Shown here one piece after another: positions 16,314 to 25,774 of a stretch of DNA of 64,000 nt (its first letter is position 1; each line of letters opens with the position of its first letter). This DNA comes from Gammaproteobacteria bacterium (GTDB lineage: Bacteria; Pseudomonadota; Gammaproteobacteria; SZUA-152), in contig JAOUJW010000024.1 of NCBI GenBank assembly GCA_029882975.1, positions 1 through 64,000 of the forward strand. Direction: 5' to 3'. The notes beneath the pieces are model-generated. The model ran no database searches. It was not told the origin of the DNA and saw only the letters and a list, made by a program, of their open reading frames with translations. The translations under genes and the position numbers were made by a program.

Positions 16314-18970
16314 ATCCCACCATGACAAAACAGAACTCAGGCAACACCACAAGCGAATTTTTGCCCTGGGATGCAGTGCTTACCCAAGACAAAGCTCAAA
16401 GCGGCGGTAAAGGTTGGAACCTGGCATTGTTACATCACTTTGGCTTCAATGTCCCAAACGGTGGCGTTGTACCTGTTAGCGTGTACCAGCAGTTTTTACA
16501 ACACAACAGCCTGCAAAACGCGCTTTACACTGAGGCATCGAAGATCACTCTGAACAATGTGCTGGATCACAGCAGCGCACACCAGCTGGAACAATTGCGA
16601 CAACAGATACTGACAGGTTGGTTTCCACCACTATTTACCGAGCAACTCCAACGCGTTTTGCAACAACAGCAATTGCAGCATAAAGCATTGGCCGTACGTT
16701 CCTCAGCATCTGCAGAAGACTCGGACTCCGCCAGCTTTGCCGGGATACATCAATCTTTTCTCAATGTCAGTGGTATTGACGTGGTGATAGATAAAATCAA
16801 ACAATGCTATGCCTCTTTGTGGACGGTTCAAGCGGTGGCTTATCGTCGCAAGATGGGATTCGATGATCAACAAGTATTACCTGCCGTGGTCATTATGGAA
16901 TTGGTTTCAGCAGACGCCGCCGGCGTGGCATTTAGTTGCGACCCCGGAACCGGACGGGAGGATATCTATGTAGTCAGCGCCAATTTCGGCCTGGGGGAAT
17001 CCGTGGTTAACGGTGCTGAGGATGTGGACTGTTATTTTATAGAAAACCAGGGCTTTACCACTCAAAGCCAATGGACAGGTAAAAAAACCACTAAAACCGT
17101 GCCCTCGCTTCTCGGTGGCACCGAAACTCACACGCAAACCGTAGCCCAACAGGCTGTACTCAACGAAACCCAAAGATCACGTCTCGCCATGTTGGTACAA
17201 CGCATCCATGATGCCATTGGCAATACAGAACAACACCAGGACATAGAATGGGCCATGGCAAACGATGAATTCTTTATCTTACAAGCCCGGCCCGTGACCC
17301 GACTGCCGGTCTTAAGACCCGCTCGATTCAACCAAAAGTCCGTTTGGTCCAATGCCAACTACCGTGATGTTATTCCCATGGCGCAAACGCTTATGCAGCA
17401 ACATACCTTATTAGCCATTATTAACCAGACCATACTGATGCCTTTGCGCCTGGTAGGATACCCAATCCCCCAGGGTTTGAGCGTCAACAAATTGTACCAG
17501 GGAAGAGCTTATTTCAACCTGAGCTTGTATCAATGGTTGCTCTACGACATCTTTGGGACAGAACCGGAGTTGGTCAATCTTTTAGCCGGTGGGCATCAAG
17601 CGGAAATTGAGGTTCCACCCGGCTCACCGTTTAAGGGCAAAGCAGGTATAAAACGTATCCTACGCATTTTGAAAAACATGCGTATCATGAACAAAACTAC
17701 GAAGAACCGTCAACAGGCATTTGATCGGTGCCTGAGCTTCTGCCGTGAGGTGGAACAAACTCAATTGCTTAATCTGAGTGACGCTGAACTGCTGCTACAG
17801 TTGCAACGCTTACGTAGTCTCTATATGGAATACGGTCCCATGTATATGATACTCAATGCCAACGTGGGCCCTTTACTCATGGCCATTAACACACTGAACC
17901 GGCTGTTTCCGCAGCGCGGCCTCAGTATGGCCAATGCCTTAATGGCCGGACGTGGTCGTATCACCAGTGCCGACCAGGGCTACAAGTTATTGCAATTGGC
18001 CGCTATAGCGAAAGACGATCCGAACGCTTTGCCTTTTCTCTCAAAACAGGATTTTAACCAAAATCACTGGCAAGAATTACCGGATCATTCACCATTTAAA
18101 CGAGCTTTTGCGCAATACATGCAGGAATACGGTCACCGCGGCGTTTATGAACTGGATACCACCCAAGCCCGGTGGCGGGAAGACCCTGGTTACCTACTGC
18201 AAAACATTACCTCTTTTTTAAAGGTTAATTTGCACGATCAAAAAAACAAACAACAACAAACTTATGATGCTGCTTTACAACAATTAAAGAGCAAAACAGG
18301 AGTCGTACGCAGAAAATTTCTGTTGGGATTGATCGACAAAGGGGTGGTTGCCGCCGAGTTAAGGGAATGGGCCAAATCCGTCTTTGTACACCTGTGCTCT
18401 ACGGAACGCCTGCTTTTGCTGGAATGCGGCCGTCGTTTTAGCCAAGTCGGCATATTGGAGCAATCGCAAGATATATTTCACACCAGTCCGGCAGAAATGT
18501 ATTCTCTGTTACTGCACCACTGGGACGGTAATATGCTGAAGGCATTGGTCCAAACACGCAAAGTCAAATGGCAGAAACAACAGGCCCAAGCGGCCCCGGA
18601 TTTGATTGTGGATGACGAGGCACAGTTTACTGCAGCCAAACCCACTGAAGACGGAAAATCACTGCAGGGTATCGCTGTCTCCTCCGGCGTGTTCCAGGGT
18701 AAGGCGGTTAAGCTTACCAAGCCCGACCCCAGCGCCTTACTTGGGAATAACAGCATACTGATTGCTCCGTCTACCGATCCGTCCTGGACACCCCTGTTCC
18801 TTAAGACCGGCGCCCTGGCTCTGGAAACCGGTGGCTACACCTCCCACGGTTCTATTGTGGCGAGGGAATACGGCATACCGGCTGTGGTCAATGTGGCGGG
18901 ACTACTACATTGGTGTGAAGAAGGTGAAGAACTGATCGTAGATGGGGATTTGGGGAGAATCAGCAAGTAG
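16310..18970 (+). CDS. PEP-utilising enzyme, rifampicin phosphotransferase-like
   Basis: 886 residues. The N-terminal half is an ATP-grasp PEP/pyruvate-binding domain (GGKGWNLALL near residue 30; AVRSSASAEDS, then DIEWAMANDEFFILQARPVTR near 330). A middle region of about 430 residues has no assigned domain. The C-terminus is the swivelling phosphohistidine domain, ETGGYTSHGSIVAREYGIPA, with His846 as the likely phosphoryl carrier. The three-part order and length match rifampicin phosphotransferase (about 865 residues) better than PEP synthase (about 790), whose C-terminal PEP barrel is absent. The acceptor is therefore probably a small molecule bound by the middle region. Control by TetR fits a detoxification role. 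Confidence 0.8.
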   Translation: MNPTMTKQNSGNTTSEFLPWDAVLTQDKAQSGGKGWNLALLHHFGFNVPNGGVVPVSVYQQFLQHNSLQNALYTEASKITLNNVLDHSSAHQLEQLRQQILTGWFPPLFTEQLQRVLQQQQLQHKALAVRSSASAEDSDSASFAGIHQSFLNVSGIDVVIDKIKQCYASLWTVQAVAYRRKMGFDDQQVLPAVVIMELVSADAAGVAFSCDPGTGREDIYVVSANFGLGESVVNGAEDVDCYFIENQGFTTQSQWTGKKTTKTVPSLLGGTETHTQTVAQQAVLNETQRSRLAMLVQRIHDAIGNTEQHQDIEWAMANDEFFILQARPVTRLPVLRPARFNQKSVWSNANYRDVIPMAQTLMQQHTLLAIINQTILMPLRLVGYPIPQGLSVNKLYQGRAYFNLSLYQWLLYDIFGTEPELVNLLAGGHQAEIEVPPGSPFKGKAGIKRILRILKNMRIMNKTTKNRQQAFDRCLSFCREVEQTQLLNLSDAELLLQLQRLRSLYMEYGPMYMILNANVGPLLMAINTLNRLFPQRGLSMANALMAGRGRITSADQGYKLLQLAAIAKDDPNALPFLSKQDFNQNHWQELPDHSPFKRAFAQYMQEYGHRGVYELDTTQARWREDPGYLLQNITSFLKVNLHDQKNKQQQTYDAALQQLKSKTGVVRRKFLLGLIDKGVVAAELREWAKSVFVHLCSTERLLLLECGRRFSQVGILEQSQDIFHTSPAEMYSLLLHHWDGNMLKALVQTRKVKWQKQQAQAAPDLIVDDEAQFTAAKPTEDGKSLQGIAVSSGVFQGKAVKLTKPDPSALLGNNSILIAPSTDPSWTPLFLKTGALALETGGYTSHGSIVAREYGIPAVVNVAGLLHWCEEGEELIVDGDLGRISK

Positions 18971-18990
18971 CGTTTCCAAATGAAAAAATA

Positions 18991-19016
18991 AACCGGAGAC
19001 AACGTTGTCTCCGGTT
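18991..19016. terminator. Perfect 26-base palindrome, bidirectional terminator
   Basis: AACCGGAGACAAC and its exact complement form a 13-pair stem between two convergent genes. AAAAAATA precedes it; a short T-rich run (GGTTAGGTTT) follows. Likely shared by the plus-strand enzyme gene and the minus-strand gene at 19051. Confidence 0.7.
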
Positions 19017-19050
19017 AGGTTTGCCCGATACTATGGACATTTTGGAGGGT

Positions 19051-19596
19051 CTAGCTAAAAATGGGTTCTATGATTTCCTTTGCTCGTTTTAAACCAAGAA
19101 AATTAGCCACATTACGAATACACTCTTCCTCAAACAGCTTGGCATTTTCCTGCGGTGGATAGCCGGCAGCCACTTTCTCCACGATGGTTCTGCCTTTTTC
19201 CCCAAGGATATCAGCCATGGTTGCAGAGACAGCCTGAATCAATTCCTGGCCGCTGAGAACCCAAGGCGCCACCGCTTCATCCCGCTCATGTTTTAAGGTT
19301 GAAATAACTTCGTTAACATCCGGCATAGATGCTTGTTGTTCCAATTCCTTTTCATTGGCCCGAACAAACATCGCTGTACCAATAGTGGTATGAAACAAGG
19401 TCTTAACGGCATCCAAGCCGGTTTGTTTATCGAAACGGCAACCTATTAATTTGCCATGATCGAAAAACAACATCCCTATGTGAATGATCGCCTCGTCCCT
19501 GTAATAAGCGTAGAGTTTACCGGTCTCCTGCTTGTCACGTGCATCGACCATTAGGTTTAAGAATTTCGGTGGAACAGACACCGCTGCCATACTCAT
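19051..19596 (-). CDS. Hypothetical cytoplasmic protein, DUF4388-like start
   Basis: 181 residues, soluble. The first 90 residues (GKLYAYYRDEAIIHIGMLFF, DHGKLIGCRFDKQTGLDAV) resemble the beta-rich DUF4388/PATAN-like domain that reads 'effect of an object on a signal', but this is weak. The second half is helical. It is last in a row of three minus-strand genes with a membrane protein and an outer-membrane-like protein. Function unknown. Confidence 0.55.
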   Translation of the reverse strand: MSMAAVSVPPKFLNLMVDARDKQETGKLYAYYRDEAIIHIGMLFFDHGKLIGCRFDKQTGLDAVKTLFHTTIGTAMFVRANEKELEQQASMPDVNEVISTLKHERDEAVAPWVLSGQELIQAVSATMADILGEKGRTIVEKVAAGYPPQENAKLFEEECIRNVANFLGLKRAKEIIEPIFS

Positions 19597-19639
19597 AATA
19601 ATGACTCCACAAAGTTAAACAAATTCTTTCAACTGCTGC

Positions 19640-20020
19640 CTATACTGCCACATGCGCGATTTTGTTGACGCCTATACCGATGAAAATCAATCCGGCATAA
19701 ATGAACAATTCAAACACCAGTTCAGCACCAAACTCGCTGATAAAACCCACTAACTCGTTAAGACCGTTGGTGGCAATACCCAGTGTGATGGCAATGACAC
19801 CAAACAGTATTTTGCCGAATCCGGCGCCGATCATACCGCCTTTCAGGCCGTTGTAGACTTTTACCACCAAAGCGGAAATCACCAAACCCAGTACAACTCC
19901 ACCCATTTCCAGCATAGGAAACCAAGCCGGTACTTCTTCGCCTTCTTCACCGGCCAACACCAAAGAAACGGGAGCCAACAACAGGACCAACGCATAAAAC
20001 CATTTAGACAAACCACTCAT
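19640..20020 (-). CDS. Hypothetical small membrane protein
   Basis: About 127 residues from ATG 20020 (AGAGGTG ribosome site); an upstream start at 20041 is less likely. The signal-like helix MSGLSKWFYALVLLLAPVSL ends near LAGEEGEE, then three hydrophobic segments follow. No family recognised. It sits between the outer-membrane-like protein and the DUF4388-like protein and is likely co-transcribed with both. Confidence 0.55.
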   Translation of the reverse strand: MSGLSKWFYALVLLLAPVSLVLAGEEGEEVPAWFPMLEMGGVVLGLVISALVVKVYNGLKGGMIGAGFGKILFGVIAITLGIATNGLNELVGFISEFGAELVFELFIYAGLIFIGIGVNKIAHVAV

Positions 20021-20074
20021 GACATCACCTCTAACAAGCACAATATGAAAATTCCTAATTACAACCCATCACTC

Positions 20075-20833
20075 TTAGAACTCCATCCCAAGGTTTAGCT
20101 TCAATACACCATCCACAGCGGCTTCGCTCAAACCCACCATATAACCTAACTGGTACGCCACCCCCGCCTCACCCAGAGGCAGTTCTCCAAACAGTACCGG
20201 ACCGGCATAATGTTCCTTGGCCACGTCGTTCATTTCACCAAAGAGCTCCAATCCTGCAGAAAACCCATCCAGTGCATGTTTGTACTGAATACCGTAAGAA
20301 AACTCCGTTTCGCCCGTAGAGTTACTCCCCACTTGTCTCTCATAAACAGCATTGACCAATACTGAAGAGGCATAGGAGGATTCGTTTTCCTCTTTTTCTT
20401 GTCCGTTGCCGGCCACGCCGTAACCGCGCATGAGATACATACCCAAGGAAACTGTATCAGCCGCCAAATCCTCCTGAGCCAATCCATACCCCAGAACCAC
20501 CGCACTGCTAAACCCTTCACTGCCCTCTTGTTCAGTGAGTCCGCGAATAAATTCCAGCTCCACCATCTCAGTTTCCATCGACATTCCCTTGGGTTGTTCG
20601 TTTTCCAAGGTGAACTCCATACGCCAGTTTTCGCTAAAATGCCATTCAAGCGCCGCCTCCAGGTTTTGACTGCCTTTCTCCAACGCTTCTCCCGCCATCA
20701 CTCGGGCATAACGCAGCTCAACACCAGTCTCGCCTTCCTCAATCATTGGGGAAAACACACTAAAACCAAAGCAGGCAGTGCTCGCCATTCCCAGCACTGT
20801 TGCGCAAACCAAGGAAAACCCTTTCTTGTTCAT
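20075..20833 (-). CDS. Hypothetical exported, outer-membrane-like protein
   Basis: 252 residues. A signal peptide (MNKKGFSLVCATVLGMASTACFG) is followed by a run of alternating polar and hydrophobic strands (GVELRYARVMAGEALEKG, WHFSENWRMEFTLENEQ, FSYGIQYKHALDGFSAGLEL) and the end LKLNLGMEF with a terminal Phe, the pattern of a small outer-membrane beta-barrel. ATG 20833 has a GGTGG site; the TTG at 20848 does not. First gene of the three-gene cluster. Confidence 0.6.
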   Translation of the reverse strand: MNKKGFSLVCATVLGMASTACFGFSVFSPMIEEGETGVELRYARVMAGEALEKGSQNLEAALEWHFSENWRMEFTLENEQPKGMSMETEMVELEFIRGLTEQEGSEGFSSAVVLGYGLAQEDLAADTVSLGMYLMRGYGVAGNGQEKEENESSYASSVLVNAVYERQVGSNSTGETEFSYGIQYKHALDGFSAGLELFGEMNDVAKEHYAGPVLFGELPLGEAGVAYQLGYMVGLSEAAVDGVLKLNLGMEF

Positions 20834-21201
20834 TTTTTCCACCTTCAAATATACGTACCATCTCTACACCTTTTGCATCGTCCATGCGTAAACATTGATT
20901 AGCCATTCCAACATAATTTAAGTATTTCTTAATATACTAATAATAACCCAGTAACTTGATAAACAATTCACTTAACGGGCAATCAAAACCAACCGGGATC
21001 TCCAACTTCACACTGAATCGACATAGCCTATACTGAATGAGATAACGCTTTTAGTGATGTTCATGCATTTCGAATTTTAAGCTCATTTCGTAATCAAAAT
21101 TCAAAAACACGGCATTTATTGCTCATCTAGCAATCATCGTAAGGATACGAGTCGCGCTGTACCCGCTTAGTCCGTACGCCGCCGATAACCAGGGAGGAAA
21201 C
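20834..21201. other. 368-base divergent intergenic region
   Basis: Lies between the minus-strand outer-membrane-like gene and the plus-strand secreted protein, so promoters for both should be here. AT-rich stretches occur at 20910-20945. The ribosome site GGGAGGAAAC precedes 21202. I see no inverted repeat or RNA gene. Confidence 0.4.
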
Positions 21202-23133
21202 ATGAAGAAATATTTACTCATTGTTGCAGTCTATTTGTTAGCCATTACCAGCTCACCGGCATGGTCTGATCGCTTGTACATGCTAAGCCAACCCAGCGAC
21301 TATATTGGCCAGGGCTTGACCACAGATATCAGCTCGGAAACACATTCATTTGCTGCATCGGTGAATTTTGATGCAGGCGTAAGCGTTTCCATCAATGGTA
21401 CGGCATTCTGGAATCTGGACTTTGCCGCTGCGGGTTCTGTGCAACTGACCCCCGGAAATTACGAAAACGCCACCCGCTTTCCTTTTCAAAGCCTCACCGA
21501 TCCCGGCTTGGCCGTGGGCGGTAACGGCCGAGGATGCAACACCCTCACCGGTCGATTTACGGTGCTCGAGGTGGTCTACAACCCGGATAATACCGTGGCC
21601 CAATTTGCCGCGGATTTTGAACAACACTGCGAAGGTTTGGATCCGGCATTATTTGGCGCCATTCGGATCAACAGCCAGATACCGATCAATGTAACTATTC
21701 CGGAAGTTACTGCAGTTGCAGGCAGTGACCGTAGCACCCTGGAAAATAAACTGATTCAATTGGACGGCTCCGGTTCTCACAGTAATGACGGCAGTTTAAT
21801 CGTCAGTTACCTATGGACCCAACTCGCTGGAACTCCCGTCACCATCACCAATGCAGATACTCCATTAGCTTCGTTCACTACACCCACGGTCCCCTTGGGT
21901 GGCGACACCTTGGTCATCCAATTGGAAACCCTAAGCAGCAGCGGAGCCGGCGCCACGGATGAGGTCATGATTCAGGTGCTAAGCAAAAGCGATCCATTAA
22001 CGTATATTCGCATGGACAGTGAACCGGGTGATTATATTGGCCAAGGAATTTCCTATTTTTTCAGCCCCAATGAAGGCGTCATCAGCACCTCATCCACTGA
22101 CCCGGATGTACTTAATGTAAGTTTTAGTGGAAACCATTATTGGTCTTTTGGTTTTGCGGCACCGGATGGCACCGGGTTAAATGCAGGAACCTATTTGGAT
22201 GCGACCCGTTATCCTTTTCATGGAACCGGAGCAGGGCTGAGCGTGAGCGGAGCCGGACGTGGTTGCAACACACTCACCGGTAACTTTACTGTTAGGTATA
22301 TAAGCCGTGACACCACCGGCGTCAATTCCTTTGCCGGCGATTTTGAGCAACACTGCGAGGGAGGCCCGTCCGCTCTCAGGGGAGAGGTGGTTTACCAATT
22401 TCTCGACCCGAGCATACCGGTTGCCAATGCCGGAGCAGATCAGCAAGTGCCCGGCGGCGAGTCGGTTCAACTGGATGCACTGGCCTCTGTTGATAACGAC
22501 GGTACCCTGGTGGCTTATCAATGGGAGCAGGTCAGCGGAACACCTGTAGACTTTCAACCCGTGGACAGCGTAGTGACCGCATTCACTGCGCCACCATTAC
22601 CGGTTGGAACCACGGAGGAATTGGTCTTTAAGGTCACGGTTACCGATGATCAGGGATTCATGGCGGAAGATACCGTGTCTGTATTGGTTACCGGAGTCGG
22701 ACTAACGCCCAACTATTGTAGCGCCTATGGCATTAATACCTATTTTGAATGGATCGAGAAAGTGACTGTTAACGGCTTTGTCCAACTATCGGGAGACAAT
22801 GGCGGTTATGGCGATCATACCGGCGCCACCGTATTTGCCTTGGATAAAACCACAAGCAACAACCTGACACTCACGCCGGGCTACCGCTATGGGGCCTATA
22901 CCGAATATTGGACAGTATGGATTGACAGCAATCAGGACGGAGAATTTTCCGCCATTGAAACTGTATTTAGCGGCACTGCCTTTGCAGCCATTAGTACCTC
23001 TATCACTCTACCCGGCGATAGCCTTAGCGGCGAAACCCGAATGCGGGTGGCGCTGCGCTATGGAAGCCAAGCCTCCGCCTGCGGGAGTTTTTATTGGGGC
23101 GAAGTGGACGACTATACCGTGCAGATTCAGTAA
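21202..23133 (+). CDS. Secreted protein: duplicated domain, two PKD-like domains, GEVED
   Basis: 643 residues with a signal peptide (MKKYLLIVAVYLLAITSSPA). Order: domain A (about 25-155), an REJ/PKD-like domain (160-260, QLDGSGSHSNDGSLIVSYLW), a second copy of domain A (about 268-400), a second PKD-like domain (405-500), then a GEVED domain (WTVWIDSNQDGEF ... GEVDDYTVQI) at the end. Domain A copies share YIGQG, then W-x-(F/L)-x-FAA, G-x-GRGCNTLTG and DFEQHCEG, each with two Cys. All parts are of types used in secreted or surface adhesins and binding proteins. The duplicated domain A is one I do not recognise. Confidence 0.7.
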   Translation: MKKYLLIVAVYLLAITSSPAWSDRLYMLSQPSDYIGQGLTTDISSETHSFAASVNFDAGVSVSINGTAFWNLDFAAAGSVQLTPGNYENATRFPFQSLTDPGLAVGGNGRGCNTLTGRFTVLEVVYNPDNTVAQFAADFEQHCEGLDPALFGAIRINSQIPINVTIPEVTAVAGSDRSTLENKLIQLDGSGSHSNDGSLIVSYLWTQLAGTPVTITNADTPLASFTTPTVPLGGDTLVIQLETLSSSGAGATDEVMIQVLSKSDPLTYIRMDSEPGDYIGQGISYFFSPNEGVISTSSTDPDVLNVSFSGNHYWSFGFAAPDGTGLNAGTYLDATRYPFHGTGAGLSVSGAGRGCNTLTGNFTVRYISRDTTGVNSFAGDFEQHCEGGPSALRGEVVYQFLDPSIPVANAGADQQVPGGESVQLDALASVDNDGTLVAYQWEQVSGTPVDFQPVDSVVTAFTAPPLPVGTTEELVFKVTVTDDQGFMAEDTVSVLVTGVGLTPNYCSAYGINTYFEWIEKVTVNGFVQLSGDNGGYGDHTGATVFALDKTTSNNLTLTPGYRYGAYTEYWTVWIDSNQDGEFSAIETVFSGTAFAAISTSITLPGDSLSGETRMRVALRYGSQASACGSFYWGEVDDYTVQIQ

Positions 23134-23152
23134 ACCCGATTGTGTACAGAAG

Positions 23153-23178
23153 CGGGGGGTTCTGACTAGAGCCCCCCG
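23153..23178 (+). terminator. GC-rich hairpin after the secreted protein gene
   Basis: CGGGGGG (23153-23159) pairs with CCCCCCG (23172-23178), extended inward by TTCT/AGAG including a G-U pair. No T-tract follows; it is a strong structure at the position expected for a terminator. Confidence 0.5.
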
Positions 23179-23369
23179 TCTCCGTGTGCCATTTCCCTCC
23201 CAATACCGCATTCGCCCTATCTTTTTAGTGGCCTTAACATTTGGTTAACAAAAATTCACCCCCAAAAGTGTGACGCAGTTCACAGTTTTCCAATTATGGG
23301 ATCACGGATATTGCACAGTTCTCGATAAAAACGAGAAGAGGTTCCTAATTCAGCAGTGAGGTAGTTCAC

Positions 23370-23693
23370 ATGAATACAGAGGCAGTATCATCAGAGGTCT
23401 ACGATTGCAGCTCTTACGAATTTACCGCAGAACTGGACGACTTGGCCATTTCGCCCGTACCAAATCTGCAGGAGCTCCACTACCAGAACCCGTTTGTTAA
23501 GAAGGAAGCTGACGCAGATGGATATCTTCAGTCCGTACTGGCTGACAACTATCAATGGGGGAAATACGTTTTAACGCTGGTGGTAGGATCCATTGTGGTT
23601 TTAGCGGCGGTTCCCAGCAAGCCCGCTAAAGTGCAAAAAATGGAAATGCCGGCAATGGCCATTCACGGCAATTCTGCCACGCTGAGTAAGTAA
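23370..23693 (+). CDS. Hypothetical single-pass membrane protein
   Basis: 107 residues. The first 60 are acidic and polar, a single helix lies at about 65-82 (YVLTLVVGSIVVLAAVP), and about 25 residues follow it. No signal sequence and no recognised family. GTGAGGTAG lies just before the ATG. Stands alone between the secreted protein and the convergent LysM gene. Confidence 0.5.
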   Translation: MNTEAVSSEVYDCSSYEFTAELDDLAISPVPNLQELHYQNPFVKKEADADGYLQSVLADNYQWGKYVLTLVVGSIVVLAAVPSKPAKVQKMEMPAMAIHGNSATLSK

Positions 23694-23735
23694 TTTTCGG
23701 AATTTGTTGATTCGGTAGCGTTTGTTTAAATAATT

Positions 23736-24323
23736 CTACTGAATAGCCTTGGCTTTGGCAGAGCGGCGACTGTTAAAGTAATCGTACATGACTCGATAAG
23801 CCTTGGTGAGCTCCTCTTTATCCTCCAGAGAAAGTTTGGCCGGCCTGTTTTTCAGGGCCGGGATTTTTATTTGCGCGCCCGCCTCCAGCAAGTTGGGATT
23901 ATTGATTTCATCGCGATTAAAAGAATATATATAAGGCCAGAGGTAAGGATCACCATAATATTTTTGGGCCAACCCCCACAAACTGGCATCTCTGAAAATA
24001 TTGGATTCAGACGCATCAAAAGCTCCGCCTGCCAACACAACAGTATCAATCACCCGGACTGTTTCGATCACCTGAGTCTGCTGTTCCATGGGTTGTGGTA
24101 ACTCAGGAACCATAGGCTCAGCTTCAGTATAAAAGGGTTCGATTTCGATGAGCGTTTCATCCACCACTTCGGTACTTGGTACACTATCCTGCGTCTTCCA
24201 AGGTATGGCTGCAAAAATGAGTAAGGCAGTAAAAACAGCCAGCAACGAGCGGTTGGTCCAAGGCGATTCCCATGGACGCTTGGCCCTGCCCTGGTCTTGC
24301 ATCGTGGGTTCCTGTTGAGCCAT
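23736..24323 (-). CDS. LysM-domain membrane-anchored protein
   Basis: 195 residues. A membrane helix (about 28-41, SLLAVFTALLIFAAI) is followed by an acidic, Pro-rich linker and a LysM-type motif near 125-175 (SLWGLAQKYYGDPYLWPYIY, then NNPNLLEAGAQIKIPAL). LysM binds peptidoglycan or related polysaccharide. The LysM faces the periplasm if the N-terminus is cytoplasmic. Role not assigned further. Confidence 0.8.
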   Translation of the reverse strand: MAQQEPTMQDQGRAKRPWESPWTNRSLLAVFTALLIFAAIPWKTQDSVPSTEVVDETLIEIEPFYTEAEPMVPELPQPMEQQTQVIETVRVIDTVVLAGGAFDASESNIFRDASLWGLAQKYYGDPYLWPYIYSFNRDEINNPNLLEAGAQIKIPALKNRPAKLSLEDKEELTKAYRVMYDYFNSRRSAKAKAIQ

Positions 24324-24478
24324 GGTTTAAACCGGGCCTGATTATGGTTTGCGTTAAAATATGAGGCACAAATGAGTTTCATACTCTATATCGCAGAACC
24401 AGGATGCTTTTTGATAGACTAAATTGGAAAATGTGACCGCCTCGACACATTCCTCCTCGACCCATTCTCGCTTTGATC

Positions 24479-25774
24479 CTATTGATACATACGCCACTCC
24501 AGCGCGATGGAATAAGCACCGGAACCATACTCACTTTGAGGGAACCCCGATTGTGCCCGTCTGCCTCCAGGCAATGCTATTGAAAAAGCCAATTCGGATT
24601 CATTATCCAGGGAGTAAACCGAGTTGGCGGACAGTAAATAGGAGTGATCATCCCGATTAACCAGAACCATCAATTGCCCCAACAGCAGCGGCATAAATTC
24701 GTAGGAAACTCCCACAGCCGCATAACGCCGGGCCAGATACACAGTGTCCACCACCGCGGCAGGATTGTATTGTGACACCTGACCGGCTCCATTACCGTTA
24801 TAAAACAACTCCAGCCGGGCATCCAGACTGTTTTCCCAACGGTGCTCCAACCCCAAGGACACACGGGTAAATCGCTCGGTTTCGTGTCTACGCAGTTGCG
24901 CTTCTGCTCGCAGCCCCAGCCACTGAAACGCCTCTGCTGAAACCGAGCCTGCCACCAGTTCATCACCCCGCACCGAACCGCCGATAAAGCCCCATTCCGC
25001 GGTTCCTCTTACAAAGGTCAACCGGGCCAAATGCGAACTGCGTGACCATTCTGGCGAATCCGACCACCCGGAAGACGAGGAAGTATCCGAGCGATAGGCC
25101 AACACCGAATACCAGGACAGTACCGAAAGCGGATTCACAGCATAGGTTAACTGTAATGCATCTACCCCCGGTTTGTATTCCCGATAAAACGTTTGCGCTC
25201 TGAAAGAACCGAACAAATCATTGGGAGAAAAATAAAAGGTAGTGGCCAGATTTACCGCCTGTCGACCCACGACCACATCCAAGTTGGGGTGTGACCAGCG
25301 CACGCTCATTCTATCCACGGTAGAATGGGCGTAAGCGTTATCACTGTAACTGTAATCCAGTAAGGAACTACGCTCCACATCTGCAACAGGATCTGTCCCC
25401 AGTAATGAAGCGGGAACCTGAGCATGATACATATTGAAATCAAAAGCCCAGTTTTCGCCACGATGCCCCTGAAACAATAACCGTCCGACCGCAGACAGCC
25501 CCGATTGATCTGCTGCGTTATCGCGCGCATACAAAGCGTTACCCATTACCCGCAAAGCCAACCGTACATCGGCGGACGATTGTGCATCGCGCCATTCCCA
25601 CAACGCAAAGGATTGTTGTGGCATAGTGGTTATTAGCAGAACCGCAACAAAAAACTGACAAAAACCTCTATATCCAAGATACCCGCCACCAAGCCGTAAT
25701 CTGCCAAGCCGAGACGTTAAACCCGTTAACACCGCCCTACTCCCGCACCTCATCCGATTCAATACGACCATCAT
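24479..25774 (-). CDS. Outer-membrane beta-barrel protein of ABC operon
   Basis: 431 residues (start at 25774, or at one of the next Met codons). After a hydrophobic signal region (QFFVAVLLITTMPQQSFA), many amphipathic strands follow (for example DVRLALRVMGNALYARD, RLARLTFVRGTAEWGFIGGS) and the last residues are WRMYQ. I recognise no named family; it looks like a porin-like or DUF1302-type barrel. Its start overlaps the ATPase stop by up to 38 bases, so it is the last gene of the ABC operon and probably the outer-membrane end point of the same system. Confidence 0.6.
   Translation of the reverse strand: MMVVLNRMRCGSRAVLTGLTSRLGRLRLGGGYLGYRGFCQFFVAVLLITTMPQQSFALWEWRDAQSSADVRLALRVMGNALYARDNAADQSGLSAVGRLLFQGHRGENWAFDFNMYHAQVPASLLGTDPVADVERSSLLDYSYSDNAYAHSTVDRMSVRWSHPNLDVVVGRQAVNLATTFYFSPNDLFGSFRAQTFYREYKPGVDALQLTYAVNPLSVLSWYSVLAYRSDTSSSSGWSDSPEWSRSSHLARLTFVRGTAEWGFIGGSVRGDELVAGSVSAEAFQWLGLRAEAQLRRHETERFTRVSLGLEHRWENSLDARLELFYNGNGAGQVSQYNPAAVVDTVYLARRYAAVGVSYEFMPLLLGQLMVLVNRDDHSYLLSANSVYSLDNESELAFSIALPGGRRAQSGFPQSEYGSGAYSIALEWRMYQ

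Noticed and set aside
16310-18970. Annotation as PEP synthase (ppsA)
   Set aside because: The C-terminal PEP-binding barrel of PEP synthase is absent and the phosphohistidine domain ends the protein, as in rifampicin phosphotransferase.
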